A stretch of 64,000 nucleotides of DNA from Isoetes taiwanensis (Eukaryota; Streptophyta; Lycopodiopsida; Isoetales; Isoetaceae). Positions 11,687-22,438 of the stretch are shown one piece after another. Within the stretch, counting starts at the first letter, position 1. Every line of letters begins with the position of its first letter. The position numbers were made by a program, and so were the translations under genes. The notes under the pieces are model-generated. The model ran no database searches, had not been told where the DNA came from, and saw only the letters and a program-made list of their open reading frames with translations. Location of the stretch: NCBI GenBank assembly GCA_021234155.1, contig JAJEKV010000032.1:5275835-5339834 (forward strand). Direction: 5' to 3'.

Positions 11687-14680
11687 ATGGGTCGCAGGGC
11701 TCTGTTGCGGGCACTTTCGCGCTCCTTTTCATGCTCCGGGGCGGTTAACTCCAGATTTTCACGCCAAGCAACCTTTTTTCTTCCCACTCAAGGTAATTTT
11801 TTTTTTTTGGAACTGTTTTTGTTTGATTATGCTGGAATTTAAGAGAAACCATATTGGTCTATAAAGAAGGCTCGATGCACTCCAGGATCCTTTTTCATGC
11901 TCCCGGATAAATGTGCGTTATCGAAGTTTATTGAAGGTCATATTCAGCACTGCATTTTAAAAGCCACCTTTTCTATAGAACGGCATGATTCATCTTTTGA
12001 GCATTAAAAGCTTAAACGTAATTGTCTTTGCCTATAAGCTCCTGAAAATGTAGAAGGCTCCAGTAAGACCTGTAAAGACATCAATATGCAAAATGATTTT
12101 GTAAAGGTAAAGTCACATCATATAAAAGATACTTGCCAGTCAAGAGCTCATGGAGCAGACATTGTAAACCCCAAACAAAAATGGACTCGTCAAAAATACA
12201 TGTCTTATATATAGAACATGAACTTGCCTTGGAACTTAGCAATTTGAGCATTTCAGGGCTTTTGGCATACTCAGCTAGAAAGCTTAAATGAATCATGATT
12301 ACATTGAATTCATTGGATCATTTATTGCAGGACAGTGGCAGCCAAATGGTAACTTTGATGCTCGTAGCGGAATTACGTTCCCTCTCGGGTTGCAACAGAG
12401 TTTGGTATCTTTCTTTGACCCATTGTTGGCTCTGGAAAGAAGTATTGAGTTTCTCACAGGGTGTAGAGTCTTTGCAATTTATAGGGCATTTTCACAGCGC
12501 CTTCCAGATTTTTGGCAGAATCTGAAGAGCTTGTCCGATCACCTCTTTCTCAAACACCAGGCCCAGGTGCTGCCTCATCAGAAGCTGGAACAAAAGGAAA
12601 TGTTGTGAAAGCGATTCTTAAAAAAATAAAACAGGTATGATGTGCCATTTGATTCTTTTTTCTCTATCAACTATGGCATCAGAACGCGCCTTTGCTTTAA
12701 GTATAATTTTGCTGGTTCAAATGTAGTCTTCAATCCTGTCCATTCCAGGGCTTAGATGAAATCTAACGTCTGACCTTTGAGGATAAAACAATGTGACCAC
12801 TTGCCTCTCAGTTTCTGGTATGATTTTGTTTATGAATGTCAAGACAAGCAGTTCATGACCAGCATTTTTTATCATGAATAACCAACTCAACAAACCTCTC
12901 TTTCTGGTATTTTAAGTGGTAAGAGCTATGGTCATTTTACATAACTTGATCAGGCAAACTTTGTTGCAGGAAATTTTAAATATTATAAGTGGACAGAGTG
13001 GTCTTGCTCCTGCACTGATGTCTTAGGCTCTGAATATATTGGCTAAATCATTTAACCGCCAAGAATTAAAGAATTACAAAAGGTGCTTCACCTTCATCAT
13101 TGGAGTCTTGTATAATTTTATGTCATTTCACTTTCCTAAATTGGGATGTAGTTTGGAAGTTTGCTACAGTTTGAACAAGAAAATGCTAATGATTGTAAAG
13201 GTCACAAGTTGTGTAAACATGGAAGTAAAGGGCATATTGTGTAAAGGGCTCATCCAAGTGAAATGCTAGCATAACATATTTGGGCCTTCTGTGGTGTTCC
13301 ATTTTATTTCTGACCTGTAAGCTGTGTTAGGGCAGGTACTAACCTAAAATGCATATTATGCAGAGTCCGAAAAAAGTGAACGTTGTGGCAAAACTTGTGC
13401 GGGGGATGCTTGTTGAAGATGCTCTTGTGCAAATGTCTGTGTTTCCAAAGAGAGCTGCAAGATACCTTTACAAGGTCAGTAACTGATGTAATTAGTTGTA
13501 GCGTTATTCATTTGTGAACTTGTTTATAGGGAATGTGCAATTATACTGTTAATATTTTTGTAGTTGTACTTTTCTACCAAAGGCATACCTAACAGATTCG
13601 TTCATACAACAATCTGGGCAAAGAGCTTATTCTTGATCTGCTTAATTTTGTATAATTAAGACAATAGAATAAGAATACAGGCTCACTGTCCTCGTTAAGA
13701 TATGAGCTCAGTGATTGGCTGATAGTGTATCAGAGTCATGCTGGCTGGGACATTTTTTTTAATTACACTCCGATAGAGCAGAGAAATGCGTTAACCCAGA
13801 AAGGACAAAGATTCACACTCCTAAGGATGGAAAGACTTGAGTGCCATTCAAACTTCTTTGGATGAGAACCAAACTCCAGCCTGAATAGTCCATCCTCATA
13901 TCAGTTCAATTACCCATTATTTTCCTGTAATCTGCAGACAATCCTGCTGCTGATATTGCTTTTGATGCTGCCATGTAAGTAGGAGGCAGAACAAGCAGCG
14001 AAACCAAGTAGCCTTTCACAGAAACAGGGATCTGATAGCAAGATGCAGCAAAAGGAAGCCTTATGACTGGACTATGAGTAGATATTTGTTTCATATCATG
14101 GCACTGAAACACTTCAGGAGCAATCTTAACTTCAGGAGCAATCTTAATCTCGTTGTTATCACAATACAATAACGGAATTTTAAAGGTTATTTGTGGTTTG
14201 CAGTCTCGGCTTTTGGTAGTGAGCCACTAATGTCGTTTGTAGATATTTGCAGGTTTTACATTCTGCTCGTGCGAATGCCACACATAATAATGGGCTTAAT
14301 GGTGATCGTCTTGTAGTAGGTAATTATAGACGTTTGTTTAAGAAGGCTGTGATATTGTTTGCACTGGCATTTGACAGATTCATTATCATATAACAACAGC
14401 GGAAGCCTTTGTTAACAAAGGACAGTATACAAAGAAAATATGGTATCATGGCAGAGGAAAGCATGGAGTTCGGACAAAAAAATCTTGCAGAATAACTGTT
14501 ATATTGAAAGAAATGACACCAGAACAAGAGGCTGAGCGTGCAGAAGCACAGGTCAGACGGTGTCATAAGCATCGGGTAAACAAGTTGGCACCTCACGTGC
14601 TTGTTGAAACGGGCTGGAATCCTGATCGGAATCTCATACGGATGAAAAGGCAACTTGCTTCACGGACTATTCGTAGATAG
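11687..14680 (+). CDS. Mitochondrial large-subunit ribosomal protein uL22m, nuclear gene with six exons
   Basis: uL22 binds 23S-type rRNA and lines the peptide exit tunnel. Exons by my splicing are 11687-11792, 12331-12404, 12485-12634, 13364-13474, 14253-14319 and 14400-14680; all introns are GT-AG and all phases join, giving 262 aa. Exon 1 begins MGRRALLRALSRSFSCSG, an arginine/serine-rich, acid-free start typical of a mitochondrial presequence. Exons 3-5 carry the L22 core: VKAILKKIKQ, SPKKVNVVAKLVRGMLVEDA, FPKRAARYLYK and VLHSARANATHNNG. Exon 6 gives AEAFVNKG, WYHGRGKHG, a short C-terminal extension and TAG. Introns are 538, 80, 729, 778 and 80 bp. The bacterial-type core with plant-type presequence argues against the plastid or cytosolic (eL22/uL22) proteins. 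The ATG lies in CGATGG context and is the only Met upstream of the presequence. No damage is visible. Confidence 0.9.
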
Positions 14681-15020
14681 AAGTTTGCACATGGAGGAAC
14701 ACGTTGTGGCAATCCTGTGAGCAAATGACTGCAACCTGTGGCATTAAGTTTGGTAACAAATGCAAACTTTGTTCAAATGGCGATGGTTATGCCTCTGCCT
14801 TAGATGAAGTTTGAGTCTGGATGAATAGAATGCTGACATCTGACAACAGGATTCTTCAGCAGCAAGAAGGTCGTTCAAAACAGGAAAGGATCCATGTCTT
14901 TATTGCATAACTAGCTATGATTGACACATACCTTTGTTTCCTTTTGACAAACACTTTTGTACGTCTTTTCTCTCTTGACAATTTGCTTAAGCTTCTGCTT
15001 TTCAAATATGACAAGCAATT

Positions 15021-15026
15021 AATAAA
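15021..15026 (+). terminator. Possible poly(A) signal after uL22m
   Basis: AATAAA occurs about 340 bp after the stop codon. Plant poly(A) signals are loose, so this is only a candidate. Confidence 0.25.
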
Positions 15027-15031
15027 AACCA

Positions 15032-15782
15032 AAACTTACCTAAGTAGTTTATACTTGAAGCAATCGGAATCAAACTTCACATAGTTTTTAACTTCAAATA
15101 GCATGTAGTAAGTTACTTTTTTAAATAAGAACAAATTGCCACTCCGCAGAAGCAGCCAGTACTACCCTAGGTTGTGGTCATATCCACTAAAAATAATTGC
15201 GACACAATGAATCTGAGTGAGATGTTTCATTGTGGGATCCCATTAGCATTCGACCTAAAGCTGGCATGACCCATACCAAGCCCAGCCACCACACAGGTAG
15301 TAACCCCTAGCTCGGCTAATCCAATCTCAAATCCTTTTGCTAATCAGCCTGCAGTATATATCTTTAGCAAACAACTTTAAGCGGAAGGAAAACCACAGAA
15401 AGTTCATGACATATCCATGATGCTTATACTTCAAATAAAACCTTCTCAGAAAAATCAAGATCTAGACTACAATACACTAGACTACAATATTTATTGTATG
15501 GTTTAAACATCCTTCCCAAGTCAACACAGACTCAAGAAAACATTTATGTAGAAGATTTACTAGGCAAAACTTACCTAGGTAGCTTATATTTGAAGCAATT
15601 GGAATCAAACTTCACATAGTAAAACTTCAAATAGAGTGCACTAATTAACTTATTTAAGAATTCAAATAACAAGGCATTTACACTTCAAATAGAGTGCACT
15701 AATTAACTTATTTAAGAATTCAAATAACAAGGCATTTACACATACGAACACTGTAACAATGGGATTGATACTTTGATCTTTT
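15032..15782. repeat. Dispersed and tandem repeats downstream of uL22m
   Basis: A stretch at about 15035-15110 with ACTTACCTAAGTAG and GGAATCAAACTTCACATAGT recurs, slightly altered, at about 15569-15630. A perfect or near-perfect 58-bp tandem duplication beginning ACTTCAAATAGAGTGC occupies 15624-15739. No gene is seen in 14681-15782. Confidence 0.75.
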
Positions 15783-16007
15783 TGTAAAGAATAGAGGAGG
15801 ACAATAAACAAGATCCTTCACCAAACCAAGACATTTTCTCCTTTATTCACATCCAATATATATACAATGAATAAATCTTAATGCACATGCATACTATACA
15901 AGTGTTGTGCATGCAATCACATGCGTGCATGCGCATGTGCATATACATGCATGCAATCTAATGTATGTTGATAACATTGTACAAGTCCAATATTCAATAT
16001 TCTAACA
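15783..16007 (-). repeat. Copia 3' LTR
   Basis: Begins TGTAAAGAATA on the plus strand and ends TCTAACA. It contains alternating purine-pyrimidine runs with several ATGCAT/GCATGC motifs (about 15885-15955), resembling RY-type promoter elements. It lacks the 4-bp GTAG-like insertion of the other LTR. Confidence 0.95.
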
Positions 16008-16018
16008 CTCCCCCTCAT
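16008..16018 (-). other. Copia polypurine tract
   Basis: On the minus strand this reads ATGAGGGGGAG directly abutting the 3' LTR, the usual plus-strand DNA primer site. Confidence 0.85.
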
Positions 16019-16595
16019 GCCAACACTTGAGCTCCCAAAATATGGCGTAATTCTTCAAAACGAGCACGCCGCAATGGTTTGGTAAATATATCTGCAACCT
16101 GTGTTTCAGTACGTACAAACTCCAACTTAATCTTTCGCTTCTTTACTACTTGACGTATAAAATGATGTCGTATAGCAATATGCTTTGTTCTATAGTGGTA
16201 CACAGGATTCTTCGCTATAGCAATACAACTTTGATTGTCGCACAATATTTTTGTTGGTTCTATTTGTTTCATAAAAATACTTTTCATAAGTCTTCGTATC
16301 CATACCACTTCTCTTGCAAAAGACTCGAGACCGCTATATATACTCCGCTTCAAATTGATGATAATGCCACTGATTCTTGACATTTACATCTCCATGAAAT
16401 CAAACTTCCACCATCAAGAAAAACGCCCATACCACTAGTGGATCTTCTAGTATCAATGTCACCAGCCCAATCTGCATCTGAGTATACTAACAACTTTTGT
16501 CCACCATGAAGTACTAAACCATAATCAATAGTACCTTTCAAATAACGAAGAACGCGCTTAGCAGCTTGCCAATGTTGAGAACCTGGTTCAGACAT
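16015..16595 (-). pseudogene. Copia RNase H domain
   Basis: The reading begins MSEPGSQHWQAAKRVLRYLK and contains LLVYSDADWAGDIDTRRSTS, the first catalytic Asp region of copia RNase H, then LCDNQSCIAIAKNPVYHYRT and FVRTETQVADIFTKPL at the C terminus. The frame breaks once, near 16.37 kb, between WRCKCQESVALSS and the next part. It ends at the TAA just before the polypurine tract. Confidence 0.85.
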
Positions 16596-17086
16596 AAACC
16601 TGCCACATATTGCCGTGAATTCCCAACAATGAGACTGTCATCAACATGAATCCCAATAAAACATACTCCATCATCACATCTTCCAATATAAAGACAATCA
16701 TCTGCTGGAGAAGTCACAAAACCTTTTGATTTGAGAAATTGATCTAGGCATGCATACCATTGTCTCGCAACTTGTCTCAATCCATACAATGATTTCTTCA
16801 ATAAACAAATCTTGTTTTCTCGTCCTGGAACATTGTATCCTTCAGGTTGCCTCATGTAAATCACTTCTTCAAGATCTCCATTGAGAAATGCTGCCTTTAC
16901 GTCCATTGTCTCTGCAATCAAGTTAAATTCTGTTGTCATAGCAAGAAGAAGTTTTACCATGGGTGATTTCACAACTGGAGCAAATCTTTCATTGTACTCA
17001 ATCCCTTCAATCTGTGAGAAACCTTGAGCAACAAGTCTTGCTTTGTACTTCTCCACCTTGCCATCAGGATCAAGCTTCTGCACCAT
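16538..17086 (-). pseudogene. Copia reverse transcriptase with internal deletion
   Basis: RT copies element RNA into DNA. The frame carries EKYKARLVAQGFSQIEGIEY, ETMDVKAAFLNGDLEEVIYM (catalytic Asp in VKAAFLNG region), LLKKSLYGLRQVARQWY and the active-site box GIHVDDSLIVG (variant of YVDD). Immediately after SLIVG the sequence jumps to the MSEPGSQHW block, so the roughly 100+ residues that normally connect RT to RNase H are missing: an internal deletion at about 16.62 kb. This alone would inactivate the polymerase. Confidence 0.85.
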
Positions 17087-17194
17087 AATTCACTTACAAC
17101 CAATCACATGAGCATTAAGAGGAGAATCTACCAACACCCAAGTCTTATTCTCCATCAAACTTGTATATTCTCGCATCGGGTTGCTTCTCGCCAT

Positions 17195-17776
17195 TTAGCA
17201 AAGATCCTTCGATTTCATTGCCTCCTTGTATGATATTGGCTCAGTTACTAGAAAACATGCACTAGTGACTTCTTCTTGGGGTTCACCAGGTTTCCAAAGC
17301 ATCTTTGATGGTTGCTTTGTCCGCTTGCCACGACCATACAATTCAGGATCATATAACTGTTCAGGTACATCACGCCGCTTTCTTTGAACATCTGGTGCAA
17401 GTACAGCAGGTACATCACCATCAACATCTTCGAGTACACCATCATGCTCCTCATCACCATCTTCAAATTCAATCTCCAATGGCTTGGTATTAGACTGCAC
17501 ATCCAACCAATCCACAGGAATCCATTCTTCATCAATTTTGCTTATTGAAGTTGGATCGCTCCTATACAATCGTGTCTCATCAAAGATTACATTGCGTGAT
17601 ATGTGAATATTCCTCTTCCTTGGATTATACAAACGATAACCTTTGGATTCTTCTGAATATCCAACTAGATAGTACTCCTCACTTTTGGCATCCAACTTTC
17701 TTCGATCATTATCTGGAACAAAACTATAAGATAAACACCCAAAAGAACGTAAGTGTTTCACACTCGCTTTTACCAC
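17195..17776 (-). pseudogene. Copia integrase C-terminus and linker to RT
   Basis: Reading VKHLRSFGCLSYSFVPDNDR, YYLVGYSEESKGYRLYNPRK and ISRNVIFDE is the conserved C-terminal integrase segment of plant copia elements. A long acidic, poorly conserved linker follows (EFEDGDEEHDGVLEDVDGDV), then the start of the RT region. The upstream junction with the integrase core is frameshifted near 17.78 kb. Confidence 0.8.
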
Positions 17777-17779
17777 TCC

Positions 17780-18306
17780 AAACTTCTTCGAATTTTATCC
17801 GTCCGCGATGTGGGAATTCGATTTTGCACATAACAAGCTGTGTTCACCGCTTCAGCCCAAAGAGAGAGAGGTAAACCAGATAACCACAACATACTCCGTG
17901 CTGCCTCAACCAATGTTCTATTCTTACGTTCTGCAACTCCATTTTGTTAAGGTGTACCTGGACACGTATACTCACGTATGATTCCATGAGAAGCACAAAA
18001 TTCCTGGAACTCTCTTGACATGTACTCACCACCAGGATCAGATCTCAAACATTTGATCTTTTTTCCAATCAAGTTCTCTGCCCATGCTTTATATTGCTTG
18101 AAAACTCCAAAAACTTCATCCTTAGTGCTCAGGAAATAACATTTGCATTTCCTGCTAAAATCGTCAATGAAAGTTACAAAGTATAACTTTCTATTCAAAG
18201 AAGTAACCTGCATGGGTCCAACAACATCAGAATGAACAAGCTCCAATACTTCACTAGTTTTCCTTTCAGAGTCTCTGAAAGGCAAAACATGCATCTTTCC
18301 AAGCAT
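17780..18306 (-). pseudogene. Copia integrase core with premature stop
   Basis: The core reads LELVHSDVVGPMQV (first Asp), FIDDFSRKCKCYF, LRSDPGGEYMSREF (second Asp; Asn is usual where Pro stands) and EYTCPGTP. The next codon is TAA (about 17948) where copia elements have Gln, then QNGVAERKNRTLVEAARSML continues in the same frame with the catalytic Glu. The simplest reading is a CAA-to-TAA change in an otherwise good DDE integrase. Confidence 0.85.
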
Positions 18307-18914
18307 GCATCAGGGAATAAATTACTAATCGCATATTTCTTATTAGCCAGAATGACTTTATCTAAACTTGCTCGATATTAATCCCAAGACTTTCTGTGGT
18401 TTAGCTAAACTCTACACATTTTTCCTCTCATACTTTCTAGCGTTTAGCTAAGCTAACCCAAACATCAACCCAAAAATTTCTATGTATGACCAAGAGAAAA
18501 TATTAAGCCAAATTACTATACTTTTTTTCAATATATTCCATTTATTTTGTTCATTTTCTTTGTGAAAACATTCTAAAATAATGCTAACTAGCAAAGTCTA
18601 GGACTCAAATTAATTCATAATGCTAGAAACTAAACTACTAATCCTATATTTCATATAAATTAGAATGATGTTAGCTAAACTGGCCCGAAATTCTAAAAGT
18701 TTCTATGGTTTAGCTAAACAATACAAAATTTCACTCTCTTACTTTCTAGCATTTGGCTAAAGAGCTCCAAGGTTGGTGCAGTCCCGAAAAAAGTTAAGCT
18801 AAAATTATTTTTTTCCCAATTTTTTCCATTTACTTTAGCCAAATTATTTTGAAAATGTGCTAAAAAATCGTCAAATAGCTAAGTTTAGCCCTTAAATTAT
18901 TCCATGGCATGCAT
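18303..18914. mobile_element. hAT-like MITE, 596 bp, built from two tandem units
   Basis: It interrupts the copia GAG-pre-integrase region between the two halves of CSGCMLGKMHVLP. The 8-bp palindrome GCATGCAT is duplicated at both sides (18303-18310 and 18907-18914). The insert (18311-18906) begins CAGGGAATAA and ends TTATTCCATG, inverted ends matching at 9 of 10 positions; CAGGG-type ends with 8-bp duplications are hAT-like. Internally two units about 307 bp apart share GGTTTAGCTAAAC (about 18400 and 18706) and ACTTTCTAGC blocks, so the element looks like a tandem dimer. No coding capacity. Confidence 0.8.
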
Positions 18915-19610
18915 CCTGAACAAACACCAATCTTAGTTTCATGCCCACAACTAAGATCTGCTACCAATTGATTCTTCACCATATGTTGGATCGTGGCCAC
19001 ATTCAAATGTGCCAACCTACGATGCCAAAGTTCAAGTTGAGAAGCTGGAGGTTTTGCTACAAGACTCAACAACTTCTCTTGGTCAGAATCAACCAAGACT
19101 TCATACAAGTTACCTCAACGTTCAACTTGAAGAACCACCTTCCAATCTAGATTGAAGATTCTACAGCATTCACTGTCAAACAACACTCGATGTCCTGTGT
19201 CGCAAATCTTTGCCACTGATACAAGATTAATGATCAAATCAGGTACCAATAAAGCATCATAAAAATGCAGAACTTTTCCATTTGACAAAGGGATTCGTGC
19301 ATCTCCTACTCTCACCTGCAACTTATCAAACCAAACACGAGATGAAAACATATTGTTTGTTGCACCAGAATCAATGCACAAACGACTCCTACTATATCTA
19401 TCAGCAACCTCCATAACTTTCAAACCAATCTCTTCTTTATTTTCATTTTTTGTATCACCTGAGAATGCAACGTTTGTTGCGCTACTTGCTGGAGCAATAT
19501 CATTCACATTTTGGCTCTTGTACTCAGCTGACAATCTCTTCAAATCAGCTTTCATTTGTCTACAAAATCTTTGTATGTGACCCAACTTATGGCAATAGTT
19601 ACATTCGACA
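18900..19610 (-). pseudogene. Copia zinc knuckle, protease and pre-integrase region
   Basis: The knuckle CNYCHKLGHIQRFC (about 19607-19566) is an exact CCHC motif. In the same frame follows the protease with LCIDSGATNNMFSSRVWF, where DSG is the aspartic active site, then NGKVLHFYDALLVPDLIINL. After a frame break near 19.11 kb comes the GAG-pre-integrase domain with LELWHRRLAHLNVATIQHMV (His pair) and IGVCSGC (Cys pair), forming the integrase zinc-binding site. The MITE cuts it directly after CSGCM. Confidence 0.85.
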
Positions 19611-20424
19611 TTGGCAAATCTCCCATCATCACGCCAACGTCCTCCACGACCATTACCATCTTCTTGTGTGGTACCTCTACTTGTACCTACACCACCTCAC
19701 CCACCACGACCCGCCCACGATAAACATAACCGCGACCTCTTCCACGCCCACGGCCCGCGTTATTGCAAGAGCCACTTCATTAGAATTACTCCTATAGCTC
19801 ACGCAACTTGTTGTGTCTCAAGCTCAGCCTTGATGGAACTACACGCTTCAACAAAATTACCTTTATAAAGTGTCCTTCTGCATCTTTAAAGGATCAAGTC
19901 TTTGAGGAAAAGCTTTTGTGAAAGCTATAACTTGAGCCTCCTGGTCTTAGCTTATTTCTGCAAAGAAAACTTTGCAAATATCTCATTGAAAGCTACAATG
20001 CGTTTTTCCACGTCTTCTCCTTCCTTATACTTCAAAGTATCTAACTTTGCCTCTAAAGCAGCAAGCTCTGCAGAGGTTAATTGGCCATACTTTGCTTCTA
20101 ATGCCTCCCAAAGATCATGCGCAGATGTGAAAGAAGTTGGTGAAGATGATGAAGATATAAAACTACTTCCTGGTAACTGCATTAATACACCATCAGTGAT
20201 AACATTTAGAAGAAATGCTATCGCCCTTCAATCTTTCTCCTTCCAATCATATGTCAGAGTTTGTGGTTTAGACTCTCCTATCACAGACCAACAATCATCG
20301 GCTTCCAACAAACCCTTCACTCGAAACTTCCAAGAATGCCAATGCGTTCCATCAAAAGGCTTTAGAGTGGACTCAATCTTCATAAACTTAGACATCTCGA
20401 ACAATGAGACAACATCAACCTACA
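19611..20424 (-). pseudogene. Copia gag (UBN2-type) remnant
   Basis: The stretch 20182-19952 reads HDLWEALEAKYGQLTSAELA then YKEGEDVEKRIVAFNEIF, the conserved core of plant copia gag (W..LE..Y, then a spacer, then hydrophobic heptads). Frame breaks separate this from the N-terminus (to about 20.4 kb) and the Gly/Arg-rich stretch before the zinc knuckle near 19.6-19.75 kb. Gag forms the virus-like particle. Confidence 0.75.
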
Positions 20425-20436
20425 GCTCTGATACCA
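20425..20436 (-). other. Copia primer-binding site (initiator Met tRNA)
   Basis: On the minus strand TGGTATCAGAGC directly follows the 5' LTR, the standard copia PBS complementary to the 3' end of initiator methionine tRNA. Confidence 0.95.
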
Positions 20437-20665
20437 TGTAAAGAATAGGTAGAGGAGGACAATAAACAAGATCCGTCACCAAACTAAGACATTTTCTCCT
20501 TTATTCACATCCAATATATATACAATGAATAAATCTTAATGCACATGCATACTATACAAGTGTTGTGCATGCAATCACATGCGTGCATGCGCATGTGCAT
20601 ATACATGCATGCAATCTAATGCATGTTGATAACATTGTACAAGTCCAATATTCAATATTCTAACA
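20437..20665 (-). repeat. Copia 5' LTR
   Basis: Partner of 15783-16007; TG..CA ends and adjacent CTTTT target duplication at 20666-20670. Confidence 0.95.
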
Positions 20666-20734
20666 CTTTTTACGATTGACACCTCGAGAATCCATCCTAG
20701 GATGTGTAAGTTTTCCTGTATGTAAGCAATATAT

Positions 20735-21296
20735 TTATAAAACTATTCTACTTGAGTTATCAGAAGCATTGGAAACTTGGGGAACTTGGGGATCAAGATT
20801 GCAAGCTGCTGTAACTGTATTAATAGTTGCTTGAATTTGATCTGCAAGGCTATCAGGTAAGACGAGAGCTGAACTGAATGGCCATATGCCAGTTTTTTTG
20901 AAGCCAGCATTTATATTAGAAGGAGTAAGGCTTTCTTCCAAAGACTTAGAAACTATTGGAGCGAACTCCTCTTTTGAAGGTTCTAGTGCAACGTGGCTAT
21001 GCATAAAACGAGATCTTAGCCTTTTGAAACATGATTTGGATGGTGAAAATATAGCTACATCTAGAGGCTAAAGTCTATGGTAGGTATGTGCTGGCAATTG
21101 CAAGATGTGAAGTCCCATGGCTTTGGTTTTTTGGATGGCTTGGATAGTGACATGGGAGCCATGCGATCCCTCCAAGTACATTCTTCTTGAAATGGTCCAA
21201 CCAGCCACAAAATAGTACGTCAGTGATCCATGCCTTTTTTTGATAGGCCATTATTGCTCCAGGCTCACATCCCAAAAGGAGATCTGTATCTCTCAT
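20735..21296 (-). pseudogene. Pogo/Tigger-type DDE transposase relic
   Basis: Cut-and-paste transposase fragment. Read from 21296 down: MAYQKKAWITDVLFCGWLDHF resembles the WMTxELFxEWLxHF segment of DDE_1 (pogo/jerky) transposases. In another frame GSHGSHVTIQAIQKTKAMGL follows, where the family has DGHxSH with a catalytic Asp that is lost here. Then LQLPAHTYHRL, a stop where Gln is expected, and PLDVAIFSPSKSCFK. Last, NINAGFKKTGIWPFSSA matches the family's GFxxTGIxPFN motif. At least two frame changes and one stop. N-terminal DNA-binding domain not found. Terminal inverted repeats not found. Confidence 0.7.
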
Positions 21297-21375
21297 TCTC
21301 TATAAACTGAAGACGACCAGATTGATAGCTTCAATTCGCACAAGTGTGCATCACCTCTGAATCGAGATAGACAGA

Positions 21376-21790
21376 TTGGTGCATGAGGACAAGCTTTGTC
21401 TATTTTGCCAACGGGGTGACATTGATGACAAATATCACACTCTTCAGAACTATCCATCATTCAATTACATTCGGGTATGCTATACTGAGTTGGTCCCGTC
21501 TAACCAGCTGCTCCATGTGCTGCTGGCACGGGGTTGTTGGGATCATATCTTTGGAAGATCATAAATAAGTGCACTCAGTTATGTCCTCAAACACTGCATT
21601 GAAATGAATCATTGTATAGTTTATTAACATGCTTATTACGACCTAGTTTTTTCCTTCAAAATCCCTTTGGGCAGGGGGGGGGAGGGTAATCCTGAAAGTA
21701 ATACTTTTGTTGTGTTTTTTGATTGGGCTCCATAGGCCTATTGGTCTCCATGCAGTAAAAGTCCAGTCAATTCAATTCAATTCTCAAGGA
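21376..21790 (+). pseudogene. LINE ORF2 C-terminus and 3' end
   Basis: HEDKLCLFCQRGDIDDKYHT then LQNYPSFNYIR matches the C-terminal Cys/His motif of plant LINE ORF2 (CxxC...H...C), with the last Cys replaced by Tyr. About 150 bp later the sequence GGCCTATTGGTCTCCATGCA precedes a (TTCAA)n-like tail ending near 21790, a LINE 3' end. Upstream RT is absent, a typical 5'-truncated insertion. Confidence 0.7.
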
Positions 21791-22438
21791 TATATTTCTG
21801 TTAGTCCTAACAGCCAGGCACTGGACTATTCCTGAACACCACGCAGGTCAGAGGCAAGGGACCAGGTCAAGCGTCAGGTAGAAAACCCATGCCCCCGCCG
21901 AAAACCACGCAGAAGTCTACGCCCCTGTCAAAGAAGAGAGCCAGACAAGACAAATAACCGCCTTTGAAGAGTTTGGCCTTAAATCAGCGATTCCTGGCAC
22001 TAATGACGGCACTGCAAAGACCCTCTTAAATCAAGCATATGATCCAGGAGTTGGTGACCGAGATCACAAAGGCGCTGCCAAATGTCTATTCTGGGCCCAA
22101 GGCCACTGTACTATATATATCAATAGAGTTAGATCTCAGGTTTTTAGATGAGACTTAGTATCCCTTATTTCAGAGTGCCTTTATGAGAAGTTCATGTATT
22201 CTTTTTAATATTCAAGGAGCCTTATCGTGGTACATAGTCTCTTGTTTTTCTATTCTGTTTCATTCTTTCTATTCTGATTTCTTTGCAAAATCTCGTGTGA
22301 CACTCTATTAGGATTTATCTGTTTGATCCAAAGGTCCTCATAGAGGGCTGTCTTGCAGGCGATCCCGAACCCTAAACACTCCAGACCCTAAATGCTGTCG
22401 CCGCTAGCGGGTCTTAATTTTTTTTTCTCGATTCCAAG

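Larger units (their letters stand above)
15783..20665 (-). mobile_element. Ty1/copia LTR retrotransposon, ends intact, interior damaged
   Basis: LTRs of 225 bp (15783-16007) and 229 bp (20437-20665) have TG..CA ends, and the element is flanked by CTTTT on both sides (15778-15782 and 20666-20670), a 5-bp target duplication. The PBS, PPT, gag, protease, integrase, RT and RNase H are in copia order (integrase before RT) on the minus strand. The LTRs differ by three substitutions and one 4-bp indel by my alignment, so insertion was fairly recent. Damage: a stop in integrase, frameshifts, a deletion within RT and a 596-bp MITE in the pre-integrase region. It could move only with helper proteins. 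Confidence 0.95.

Noticed and set aside
12295-12525. 76-codon open frame beside uL22m exons
   Set aside because: Wrong frame relative to exons 2 and 3; splicing at 12405 and 12484 accounts for the region.
13906-14653. Minus-strand open frames in the uL22m region
   Set aside because: Antisense of intron 4 and exon 6; no family match.
15870-15960. Possible CRISPR-like or satellite array of GCATGCA words
   Set aside because: Part of the copia LTR, irregular, and repeated in the partner LTR.
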